A stretch of 64,000 bases of DNA from NCBI GenBank assembly GCA_050433985.1, contig JBNPWE010000009.1, positions 62,001 to 126,000 on the forward strand. Reading direction: 5' to 3'. A program made the position numbers and the translations under genes. This document shows positions 51,803 through 59,403 of the stretch, in pieces (positions within the stretch are counted from its first letter, which is position 1; the number at the start of each line of letters is the position of its first letter). Origin of the DNA: JACIYW01 sp014359745 (GTDB taxonomy: Bacteria > Pseudomonadota > Alphaproteobacteria > Rhodobacterales > Rhodobacteraceae). A model generated the notes under the pieces. That model did no database searches, was not told the DNA's origin, and saw nothing but the letters and a program-made list of their open reading frames with translations.

Positions 51803-52981
51803 ATGAAATTCCAACTAACAGAAGACCAAAAGGCGTTTCGCGAAACCGCGAAAAGGTTCGCGGCCGAGAAACTGGCACCCGGTTACCTGAAACGCGCCAG
51901 CGAGCACCGCTTCGATCGCGCGCTGATCAGGGAAATGGGTGCGCTCGGCCTGATCGCACCGGACCTGCCCGAACGATTTGGCGGCCTAGGCGAGAGCTCG
52001 TTGACGGCAGGGCTGATTACCGAGGAAATCGCCTATGCCGATTTCAATGTCAGCTATGTGCAGCTTGTTGGCTCGCTCATGGGTGGAATGGTGGCCCAGC
52101 ACGCCTCCGAGGGCATCGCGAAGGAATGGCTTCCCAGGGTGGTCTCGGGCGATGCGGTGATCGCCATTGGCCTGACGGAGCCGCGCGGCGGATCGGATGC
52201 GGCGAACCTGATTCTCAAGGCCACGAAGTCCGGCAGCGGCTGGCGCCTGAACGGCGAGAAGACCTCGATCAGCTTTGCCGAACAGGCCGATGCCGCAGTG
52301 GTGTTCGCGCGCACGGGCGATCCCGACAGCGGTGCGCGCGGGGTCAGCGCCTTTTTCGTCGATCTGAATGAAAAGGGCATCAAGCGCACCCATTTCAACG
52401 ACATCGGCACCCGGCCCGTGGGGCGCGGATCGCTCTTTTTCGACGATGTCTATGTCCCGGCCGAGAACATGATGGCCGAACAGGACCGCGCCTTCGGCAC
52501 GATCATGGCCGGATTCGACTATTCCCGCGCGCTGATCGGGCTGGAATGCCTGGGCGCGGCGCAGGCCTCGGTGGACGAGACCTGGGCCTATGTACAGGAA
52601 CGCGAAGCTTTCGGTGCGCCGATCGTGCAGTATCAGGGCGTCAGCTTCCCGCTGGCCGAGGCCGAAACCCAACTGACCATGATGCGCCAGCTTTGCTACT
52701 ACACGTTGAGTTTGCGCGACAGTGGCATGCCGCACACCGCCGAGGCGGCTATGTGCAAATGGTACCTGCCCAAGGTTTCCTGCGAGATCCTTCACCAGTG
52801 CCTGATCCTGCACGGGCACTATGGCTATACCACCGACCTGCCGCACCACCAGCGCTATAACGACGTTCTCGGACTGCAGATCGGCGATGGCACCGCGCAG
52901 GTCCAGAAGCTGGTGATTGCGCGCGAAAAGGCCGGTCGCGTGGTCCTGCAGTACGACAAGAAAGCGAAGGGAGCCGCCTGA
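51803..52981 (+). CDS. Acyl-CoA dehydrogenase, cyclohexanecarboxyl-CoA dehydrogenase-like (fourth of four)
   Basis: 392 residues from ATG 51803; an in-frame ATG at 51758 overlaps the direct repeats and is less likely. Blocks: SLTAGLITEEIAYADFNVSY, GLTEPRGGSDAANLILKAT, GFDYSRALIGLECLGAAQAS and LQIGDGTAQVQKLVIAREK. The late catalytic position (MCAD Glu376) is Asp in GDGTAQ. From memory, cyclohexane- and cyclohexene-carboxyl-CoA dehydrogenases share this pattern. Homology to that group is my best guess for the substrate class, not proof. TGATG at its end overlaps a small ORF. Confidence 0.85.
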   Translation: MKFQLTEDQKAFRETAKRFAAEKLAPGYLKRASEHRFDRALIREMGALGLIAPDLPERFGGLGESSLTAGLITEEIAYADFNVSYVQLVGSLMGGMVAQHASEGIAKEWLPRVVSGDAVIAIGLTEPRGGSDAANLILKATKSGSGWRLNGEKTSISFAEQADAAVVFARTGDPDSGARGVSAFFVDLNEKGIKRTHFNDIGTRPVGRGSLFFDDVYVPAENMMAEQDRAFGTIMAGFDYSRALIGLECLGAAQASVDETWAYVQEREAFGAPIVQYQGVSFPLAEAETQLTMMRQLCYYTLSLRDSGMPHTAEAAMCKWYLPKVSCEILHQCLILHGHYGYTTDLPHHQRYNDVLGLQIGDGTAQVQKLVIAREKAGRVVLQYDKKAKGAA

Positions 52982-53139
52982 TGAACGATTTCGCCACCAT
53001 GCCGCGCGGGCATCGTCGACCGCCCCGCGCCGAACGGTACCAGTTCTTCGGGCAAGCCAAAGCCGGTCTTCCGGTCCAGGGCAACAAACGAAGATTTGCG
53101 CCCAAGTGTCTCGAAAAGCTGAATGGTTCGGGTTGGTGA
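52981..53139 (+). CDS. Small ORF, possibly a truncated gene
   Basis: 52 codons starting in a TGATG overlap with the dehydrogenase stop, the position expected for a following operon gene. The product begins MNDFATMPRGHRRPPRAERY and is basic; I do not recognise it. It may be the stub of a deleted gene, since the next gene starts only after another 169 bases with no recognisable content and has its own ribosome-binding site. Low confidence that it is expressed. Confidence 0.25.
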   Translation: MNDFATMPRGHRRPPRAERYQFFGQAKAGLPVQGNKRRFAPKCLEKLNGSGW

Positions 53140-53308
53140 TCTGTCAATCCTGAAGAAAAGAGCAGCTCGCCTCGGCGGTCTGCTCTGCGCACGGCAAGCC
53201 GACTTCGGGCCTACCAATACAGAGGCATGGCGAAGTGGGTTCATCTTCACAAGCAAGCGATGGGCACCGGCGAAGTTCCGGGCAACATCACAACCAAGGA
53301 GGAATGAC

Positions 53309-54559
53309 GTGAAACTTTTTTCCAATCTTACAGCGGTCGCCTTGGCCGCCATCGTGGCATCGGGGGCCAGCGCGATCTCTGCGCAAGAGAAGGAGCGGGT
53401 GCGGTTCGGCCTCTGCTTCGACCTCAGCAAGGCCTACACATTCATCTCGCCTCAGGTGGCGCAGGCAGCGCAGGATCTGGCGAAGGTGACCAATCTGAAC
53501 GGCGGTATCGACGGGCATCCGGTCGAGATGATCGTGCGCGACCACGGCAATGAGCCCCAGCGTGGCGTGGAATGCTATGAGCAGCTCAAGCGCGAGGGTG
53601 TCTTCAACTTCTACATGCTCTCGACCCCGGTAACCAATGCCGTTCTGCCGCGTGTGATGCGGGACAAGAACATTCTCATGCAGTCCTTCTCGGGCAGAGC
53701 CGATGCGGTGGACGGCGATGTGTTCAAATGGGTATTTCCGGTTGGCCCGACCTACTGGCAACAGGCCGCAAACGATGTCGCCTTCATCAAGTCACAACTG
53801 GGCGGCGATCTGAGCAATGCCAAGATCGGGTTCATCTACTTCGACTATCCCTTTGGCCAGGAGCCAATCGAAATCCTCAAGACCCTGTCGGAGAAAGAAG
53901 GCTTCCAGCTCGAGCTGTATCCGGTCCCGCTTCCGGGGTCGGACCAATCCGGTGCCTGGAGCAGGATCCGCCGCGACAATCCAGATTATGTGCTGTCATG
54001 GATGCTGGGCGGTGCCCATGTCGTTGCATCCAAGGAGATGACGCGCAACAGGTACCCGATCGACCGGTATATCTCCGTTGACTGGATCAACGAGGTAGAC
54101 ATCGCCAATATCGGTGCCGAGGCGGCCACAGGTATCCTGCGCGGGACCAATGTGGCCGGCGGTCAGGACATCCCCCTGGTCAAGACCATGCTCGAGACCC
54201 TCTATGCAAACGGCGAAGGCAGTGGGCCGGAGAAGAATGTGCGGGACGTCCACTACAACAAGGGGCTTGCGGTTTATTCCGTGGCGATCGAAGCCGCGCG
54301 CATAGCGATCGAGCAGAATGGCTGGCCACTCACTCCTGAGAGCATGAAGGCCGGTTACGAATCGATCAACAACTACGATGCCGGTGGCGTCATGTCCCCC
54401 GTCACGGTGACCCCCCAAGATCACGGCGGTGGCGGCAAGACCCGCATCGAGCAGTGGAACGGTAAAACCTGGGCCCCGCTGACCGACTGGAATGCCGACT
54501 ACCTCGACGTGGTGTGGCAGGTGATCAAGGAAAGCTCGTCCAAGTTCTCACCGGAGTGA
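53309..54559 (+). CDS. Orphan ABC transporter substrate-binding protein (Peripla_BP_6)
   Basis: 416 residues from GTG 53309, with AAGGAGGA 7 bases upstream; no ATG fits in frame. The signal peptide ends near ASAISAQEKER. The mature protein reads VRFGLCFDLSKAYTFISPQV, NGGIDGHPVEMIVRDHGNEP and IGFIYFDYPFGQEPIEILK, as in branched-chain amino acid/aromatic acid binding proteins. No permease or ATPase follows; the operon stops at a hairpin and decayed IS. It may use another transporter or be the survivor of a truncated operon. Confidence 0.88.
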   Translation: MKLFSNLTAVALAAIVASGASAISAQEKERVRFGLCFDLSKAYTFISPQVAQAAQDLAKVTNLNGGIDGHPVEMIVRDHGNEPQRGVECYEQLKREGVFNFYMLSTPVTNAVLPRVMRDKNILMQSFSGRADAVDGDVFKWVFPVGPTYWQQAANDVAFIKSQLGGDLSNAKIGFIYFDYPFGQEPIEILKTLSEKEGFQLELYPVPLPGSDQSGAWSRIRRDNPDYVLSWMLGGAHVVASKEMTRNRYPIDRYISVDWINEVDIANIGAEAATGILRGTNVAGGQDIPLVKTMLETLYANGEGSGPEKNVRDVHYNKGLAVYSVAIEAARIAIEQNGWPLTPESMKAGYESINNYDAGGVMSPVTVTPQDHGGGGKTRIEQWNGKTWAPLTDWNADYLDVVWQVIKESSSKFSPE

Positions 54560-54566
54560 CCACGAA

Positions 54567-54595
54567 GGTTCTGCGGCTGGCTGGGTCGCAGAACC
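54567..54595 (+). terminator. Hairpin after the orphan binding-protein gene
   Basis: Perfect 9-bp stem, GGTTCTGCG (54567-54575) with CGCAGAACC (54587-54595), 11-base loop, 7 bases after the stop codon. A weak T-tract follows, so intrinsic termination is probable rather than certain. Confidence 0.55.
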
Positions 54596-55053
54596 TGTTC
54601 CGATCGGGCCGTCCTTGCGGGGTATTTCTTTCACACCCTGCGGCATTCACAACGAATGCCGGGTTCCGGCCCGCCTTTGCCCATCCCGGCTACGCCCTGC
54701 CGTGGTGGCCCCGCGATAGGGTGCGCGGCTTCGGGTGAACGAATCAAAGAAGACGGCATCAATGCCCCACACTCATCTGACAGATGACCAGCCCGCCCGA
54801 TTTCACGCGGCGGTCGCGGCATGGAGCGGCGGCAGAGATCCTGCGCCTGCGCGACTTGCTCGACCTGCAAGCCGACCGGCACAGTGGGCGGCGTGCGCGC
54901 GTCATGTTGCAGATGACCGATGGCGTCAGCCACCAGCCCTGCAACATGGCCGAGATCGGCGCGCAAAAGGGCTGTCTGCTGCCGATGGGGGACGAGGATG
55001 AGGCGGCCCTCGCCGGGGCGACCATCCTTGCCGCGCCGGAAGCGGACCACGCT
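54596..55053. other. Stretch without a recognisable gene
   Basis: 458 bases. Short open frames exist on both strands (for example 54784-55116 plus) but none has a recognisable product or a good ribosome-binding site. It lies between the end of the catabolic island and a decayed IS481 element and may be degraded mobile DNA. Confidence 0.45.
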
Positions 55054-55540
55054 CTAGCTGTGGACCCTGAACAGGTTGTTGCGGGTCAGATTGAGGCGAC
55101 TGATGGGCGGTTTTGAGTTCAGGCTGCCGTGGGGTCGGTGCCAATTGTACATATGGGTTCATTCCGGCAGGTGGGACTTGCGTTGATCTGAGGCGTCGCA
55201 GGCGCGGGCGCAGGCCCATTCGCACAGGGCTGTCTGGTTGAATTTCTCTGCCTTTCCGTTGGTTCTGGGCGTGTAGGGTTTGGTAGGGATGTGCTTGAGG
55301 TTCAGCTCCTTGCAGGTTTTTGCGAAGGCGAAGGATTTGTAGCCCGAGCCAATGTCGGTCATCACGCGGGTCACGGTGACGCCGAGGCTGTGGTAACAGG
55401 CGACCGCGGCGCGCAGGCAGGCGATGGCGCTGCCCCCGCAGGCCAGAGCCGCCCGTGAAAAAACAATGCCCGCCCTTGATGAGCCTGACCAGCCGCTCTC
55501 GACCCAAGGGCGTCAGTCTGGCATTCTGATGCACGTTCAT
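55054..55540 (-). pseudogene. IS481-family transposase remnant
   Basis: The start ATG 55540 opens MNVHQNARLTPLGRERLVRL, the typical IS481 N-terminus. The frame then leaves the family after about 24 residues. The integrase core resumes as LGVTVTRVMTDIGSGYKSFA and NLKHIPTKPYTPRTNGKAEK (frame 55159-55374), and after another shift ends NWHRPHGSLNSKPPISRL and a stop at 55054. The normal element is about 320 residues; roughly half is missing by internal deletion. It is inactive. Confidence 0.8.
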
Positions 55541-55604
55541 TCGATCCCTCCGAACAAGGTTGGTGCCTGGTAACCTCAACCTTGTTCGGAGGGATCGAAT
55601 GAAC
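55535..55604. repeat. Perfect 28-bp inverted repeat at the IS481 5' end
   Basis: Left arm 55535-55562 and right arm 55577-55604 are exact reverse complements, separated by 14 bases (GTGCCTGGTAACCT). Each arm runs from the start codon of an IS481 transposase (ATGAAC) through GGAGGGATCGA to the terminal repeat region. Only the left copy continues into the gene. It looks like two head-to-head IS ends with one copy almost wholly lost. Confidence 0.75.
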
Positions 55605-55626
55605 AACCTGTTGAAATCTTGTAGTT

Positions 55627-55765
55627 AGCGCGTGTTGCGCCAAACCAGACCTGCACCCTGATCGCACAGAAAAACGCTCTTTCGCTTCATCTTGGAACAA
55701 ATACTTGCGCCCGCCCGCTCCGCGCCCGCCGACCAAGGCTATGAACCCGACGGGCTGTAATCCGC
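55627..55765 (-). repeat. Dispersed intergenic repeat, copy 4 (minus orientation)
   Basis: Plus-strand landmarks: AGCGCGTGTTGCGCC, GCTCTTTCGCTTCATCTTGG, AACAAATACTTGCGCC and a closing TGAACCCGACGGGCTGTAAT. It lies just outside the IS481 remnant, so it marks the return to chromosomal backbone. Confidence 0.8.
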
Positions 55766-55937
55766 ATAGCCCTAACCGATGGGTCCGCGTCAAAACGCGC
55801 TGAAATGCGCCGGGGCGGCACACAGTCGCGTGCGAATTGTCGCGGTGCCTTGCGATGGCACCGCCAAACGCGATAGGCTTGTGCCGCAGGGCCGGGGATA
55901 CTGCCCCGGTGTGCTTCCGCCCAGGGGAAAGCTGTCA

Positions 55938-56750
55938 ATGACAAGCACGAACGATCAACGTCCGACCAAACCGGATACCCTCAACCGCCCGCTGCGCAGG
56001 TTCATCAAACGCACCGGCAAGAAGGCCATGCGCTGGGTGGCAAAGTTTCAAAGCACCCAAAGCCTGGTCCCCGATACGCCCTTTATCGATGTCAGCCATT
56101 TCCCCTTTCTGGCGGAATTCGAAGACAAATGGCAGGCGATGCGCGACGAGGCACAGGAAATCCTCAAGCATCGCGATGACATTCCGGGGTTTGAACAGGT
56201 CTCCCCCGATCAATACCGGCTGGCGCGCGAACGGCAGTGGAAGACCTTCGTTCTGTATGGCTTTGGCCAGCAATTGCCCAAGAACTGCCTTCAGGCCCCG
56301 GTGACGACAGAGGTGCTCAGCCGCGTGCCGCATGTGCAGACGGCGTGGTTTTCCATCCTGGCCCCCGGCTATCACATCCCTGCCCATACCGGCGTGACCA
56401 AGGGTATCGTGCGCGCCCATCTTGGCCTGATCATCCCGCAAGAGCGCGAGAAATGCCGCATCCGCGTCACCAACGAGGTTCGGGCCTGGGAGGCCGGCAA
56501 GACCTTTGCCTTTGACGATACCTTCGAACACGAGGTGTGGAATGACACCGATGAAGAACGGGTGATCCTGTTGTTCGATTTCGACCGGCCGATGAAATGG
56601 CGGGGCCGTCTGCTCAACAAGCTGATGCTGAGGCTGATGAAATTCACTGCCTTCTATCAGGAACCGAAAAAGAACCTCGCCGATTTCGAAGACCGGTTCG
56701 AGGCGGCAACCCGCCGCGCCGATGCCAATCTTGAAAAACTGAGCGAGTAG
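55938..56750 (+). CDS. Aspartyl/asparaginyl beta-hydroxylase family protein (LpxO-like)
   Basis: 270 residues from ATG 55938 behind AGGGGAAAG. The 2-oxoglutarate/Fe(II) jelly-roll core is seen: WFSILAPGYHIPAHTGVTKG, IVRAHLGLIIPQER and TFAFDDTFEHEVWNDTDEER, with the metal histidines in PAHTG/RAHLG and FEHEVWN and the 2OG-binding arginine downstream. Related proteins hydroxylate lipid A acyl chains (LpxO) or protein residues; which applies is unknown. A basic N-terminal segment (RRFIKRTGKKAMRWV) may associate with membrane. Isolated between repeat copies 4 and 5. Confidence 0.85.
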   Translation: MTSTNDQRPTKPDTLNRPLRRFIKRTGKKAMRWVAKFQSTQSLVPDTPFIDVSHFPFLAEFEDKWQAMRDEAQEILKHRDDIPGFEQVSPDQYRLARERQWKTFVLYGFGQQLPKNCLQAPVTTEVLSRVPHVQTAWFSILAPGYHIPAHTGVTKGIVRAHLGLIIPQEREKCRIRVTNEVRAWEAGKTFAFDDTFEHEVWNDTDEERVILLFDFDRPMKWRGRLLNKLMLRLMKFTAFYQEPKKNLADFEDRFEAATRRADANLEKLSE

Positions 56751-56761
56751 ACCGGAGTCCC

Positions 56762-56878
56762 GTCAGCCGGGTTCATCCCTTTGAGCGGCGCGCGCACGGC
56801 GGACGCGGAATGCGTATTTTTGCCAAGATGAAGCGCAAGACCGTTTTCTTGTGCGGGTCTGATTGAACGCAACGCGCA
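56762..56878 (+). repeat. Dispersed intergenic repeat, copy 5 (plus orientation)
   Basis: GTCAGCCGGGTTCATCCCTT, a GC-rich GCACGGCGGACGCGG block, TATTTTTGCCAAGATGAAGC then GCAAGACCGTTTTC, and GATTGAACGCAACGCGCACC at the end. It lies between two genes converging at their 3' ends. Confidence 0.8.
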
Positions 56879-56893
56879 CCAGGCAAGGCGGCC

Positions 56894-58157
56894 CTATCCC
56901 TGCCAGCCGCCCGCCGTTCCGGCCCGGTGCCTGCCGATCACAAAGGCGCCAAGCCCCAGGATCGCCGCCAGCCCGACAAGGCCGAAAACCAGACCGGTCG
57001 GGCCAAGGCCCATATGTTCGGCCGCCATGCCGAACAGAAACGCCCCAAGCGCCGGCCCCGCCCGGAACACCACGGCATAAAGGCTCAGCACCCGGCCGAG
57101 CCGGTCAAGCGGTGTGTTGATCTGCACAAAACCCAGCGCCGCGATGTTCGATGATGTCATCGCCGCGCCGTGTACCACCAGAATCATCAACGCGAGCGTG
57201 AAATGCTCCGTGGCCACGAACCCCAGCAGCGCCACGGCAAAGATCACCGCCGATCCGATGATCTGGCGCAGCGCCGCCGACACGTCGCGGGTTCGCGAAA
57301 ACGCCAGCGCCCCCAGCACCGCGCCGAACCCAAGCGCGGCGTTGAGAAACCCAAGACCGGCGGCGCCACGATCAAACACGGTCTCGGCAAAGGCGGGAAA
57401 CAGCTCCATCGCCGGGCGGATCAGAACGCCGGTGGCAAATTGCAGCACGATCACCCCGAAAACCACCGGCGTGGTCGGCAGCCTGCGGATCACCGCCCAG
57501 GCCCGACCCGTTGTCGCCGACGGCGCGCGCCGGGCGCCCGGCCTGCGGTGTGGCGTTGCGGATGCGAAACAGCGCCAGTGACAACGCGCCGTATCCAAGC
57601 ATCGAAAACCCGAACACCCAATCCGCCGGGCCAAAGGCCAGTATCCCGGCAGCCAGTGCCGGGCCGATGAATCGCGACAGGTTGAACCCCGTCGAATTGA
57701 CCGCAAGCGCCGTGGGCAGCAGGGTGACCGGCACCAGAAATGTCGCCATCGACAGGCGCGCGGGCAGGATCAGCCCCGATATGCCCCCCACCAGAACCAT
57801 CAACACCAGCACCATCCCCGGCGTCAGCCCCCCGGCCAGCGACAGCGCCAGAAGAGTGGCCGAAACCCCCACCAGCGCCAGGTTGCCCCAGAACAGCACC
57901 ACCGGCGCGCTGCTCCGGTCGGCGATACCGCCACCGGCAAGCCCGGTCAGGATCGCGGGGAAAAGTTCGGCAAAGGCGACAAGGCCCAGCCAAGCCTCGG
58001 ACCCGGTCATCCGCCAGATCAGCCAGCCCACCGCGACCCGCTGCATCCAGAACCCCAGCGTCATCAGGATCGCGCCGGTCTGATAGATGCGAAACGGGGC
58101 AATACGAAACACCGCCCGAAAATCGGCGGCGCGACCGCGCGCGGCATCAAGGATCAT
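56894..58157 (-). pseudogene. MFS exporter (MFS_3/EntS-like), frameshifted
   Basis: From ATG 58157 the frame reads FRIYQTGAILMTLGFWMQRV, the AWLGLVAFAELFPAILTGLA helix and ADRSSAPVVLFWGNLALVGV, the typical N-terminal half of MFS_3 exporters. Around 57505-57535 the frame changes: the first frame runs on as nonsense while the overlapping frame gives PTTPVVFGVIVLQFATGVLI through GLGAFVIGRHRAGT, the C-terminal half. One extra base (or two lost) in a GC-rich stretch restores a ~420-residue protein. It may be a true pseudogene or a sequencing error. Possible substrates are siderophores or drugs. Confidence 0.85.
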
Positions 58158-58375
58158 GGCGCGCAAGGCAGACCTCGGATCAGGGGCGACACCCGCCCTT
58201 GTTACTCCGCCCAGACCGCAAGCAAAACCCGCCGTGAACCCGAAAACCGGCCCGGCCAGGGCCAGACCAAAACCCGACCAGAGCCCGCCCAAAACCCGAC
58301 CCCATGAAACGTTGCGTCTTGCGGGCTGGCCGACAGGGTGCCATGCAAGGCCATCCCCCGGCATGAGGACACGAA

Positions 58376-59017
58376 ATGACCCCCGCCAACCAAAGCGCCC
58401 GCACCCTTGAGATCTGCCGCCTTGCACCGGTGATCCCGGTGCTGGTGATCGAGGATCTGGCCCATGCCCGGCCCTTGGCCCAGGCGCTGATTGCGGGCGG
58501 GTTGCCCGCGCTTGAGGTGACGCTGCGCACCCCCGTGGCGCTTGCGGCCATCAAGATCATGGCCTCTGTCGCGGGCGGTATCGTGGGCGCAGGCACCCTG
58601 ATCAGCCCCGACGACGTGGCCGCGGCCAAGGACGCGGGCGCGCGGTTCGGGGTTTCGCCGGGGGTGACGGATCGGCTGCTTTCGGCGGTCGAAACCGCCG
58701 ATCTGCCGCTTTTGCCCGGCGCCGCGACCGCGACCGAGGTCATGGCGCTGCTGGATCGCGGCTATACCGTGCAGAAATTCTTCCCCGCCGAGGCGGCGGG
58801 CGGGGTGGCTGCGCTGAAATCGATCGGCGGGCCATTGCCGCAGGTGCGGTTCTGCCCCACCGGCGGCATCAAACCCGCGTCTGCCCGCGACTATCTGGCG
58901 CTGGCCAATGTCGAGTGTGTTGGCGGAAGCTGGATCGCGCCAAAGACGATGATGGCGGCGGGGGATTGGGCCGGGATCACGGCGCTGGCCCGCGCGGCGG
59001 TGGCGATGGCGCGCTAG
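58376..59017 (+). CDS. eda: KDPG/KHG aldolase Eda
   Basis: 213 residues, class I TIM-barrel aldolase. It cleaves 2-keto-3-deoxy-6-phosphogluconate to pyruvate and glyceraldehyde-3-phosphate in the Entner-Doudoroff pathway. The Schiff-base lysine is in YTVQKFFPAEAAGG, the general-acid glutamate in PALEVTLRTPVAL, and the phosphate site in PTGGIKPASARDYL. No edd or zwf gene is adjacent. 58158-58375 upstream contains repeated AAAACCCGACC decamers but no gene. Confidence 0.95.
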   Translation: MTPANQSARTLEICRLAPVIPVLVIEDLAHARPLAQALIAGGLPALEVTLRTPVALAAIKIMASVAGGIVGAGTLISPDDVAAAKDAGARFGVSPGVTDRLLSAVETADLPLLPGAATATEVMALLDRGYTVQKFFPAEAAGGVAALKSIGGPLPQVRFCPTGGIKPASARDYLALANVECVGGSWIAPKTMMAAGDWAGITALARAAVAMAR

Positions 59018-59034
59018 CTGTGCCGCACCCCCTC

Positions 59035-59120
59035 AGACCCGCAGCTTGAACGGAAAAGACACCGCTCTTTCGTTTCATCTTGGAATAAATACTCATTTTC
59101 CTGCACCCTCCGCGCGCGCT
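59035..59120 (-). repeat. Dispersed intergenic repeat, copy 6 (minus orientation)
   Basis: Plus-strand landmarks: AGACCCGCAGCTTGAACGG, CCGCTCTTTCGTTTCATCTT, GGAATAAATACTCATTTTCC and CGCGCGCGCT. Shorter than copies 1-4. It lies between the converging eda and the small ORF at 59119. Confidence 0.75.
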
Positions 59121-59403
59121 ATCCTTCGGACAGGATACGCCCGGCACGACCGCCGCGCCGCTGCGGCGGCGATGCGGCCTGCAACCCTTCGGTCAGGACT
59201 GCGGTCATCGGGTGATCGGGCACGGCATATTCCGCGATCACCACCCGCAGCGCCAGCGCGCTGTCGATCCCCGCGGGCAGGCTGAGCGCCCAATCGACCA
59301 GGATCGACCGGCATTCGGGATCGCCGATACCCTCGATCCGGTAACTTTCGCGGATCAGGCCTTTCGGATCTGCTTCATTCAATTGCATCCAGGCTTTTCC
59401 CAT
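59119..59403 (-). CDS. Small conserved-looking hypothetical protein overlapping glnE
   Basis: 94 residues, overlapping the glnE 3' end by 29 bp and read in the same direction. The sequence SYRIEGIGDPECRSILVDWA, VVIAEYAVPDHPMTAVLTEG is acidic and compact, unlike a random antisense frame. I do not recognise a named family, but I recall small proteins of this kind after glnE in Rhodobacterales. A Gly/Arg-rich C-terminal tail (PPQRRGGRAGRILSEG) ends it. It is probably translationally coupled to glnE. Confidence 0.65.
   Translation of the reverse strand: MGKAWMQLNEADPKGLIRESYRIEGIGDPECRSILVDWALSLPAGIDSALALRVVIAEYAVPDHPMTAVLTEGLQAASPPQRRGGRAGRILSEG

Noticed and set aside
55159..55374. Active small transposase gene
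   Set aside because: Only the integrase-core fragment of a deleted and frameshifted IS481 gene.
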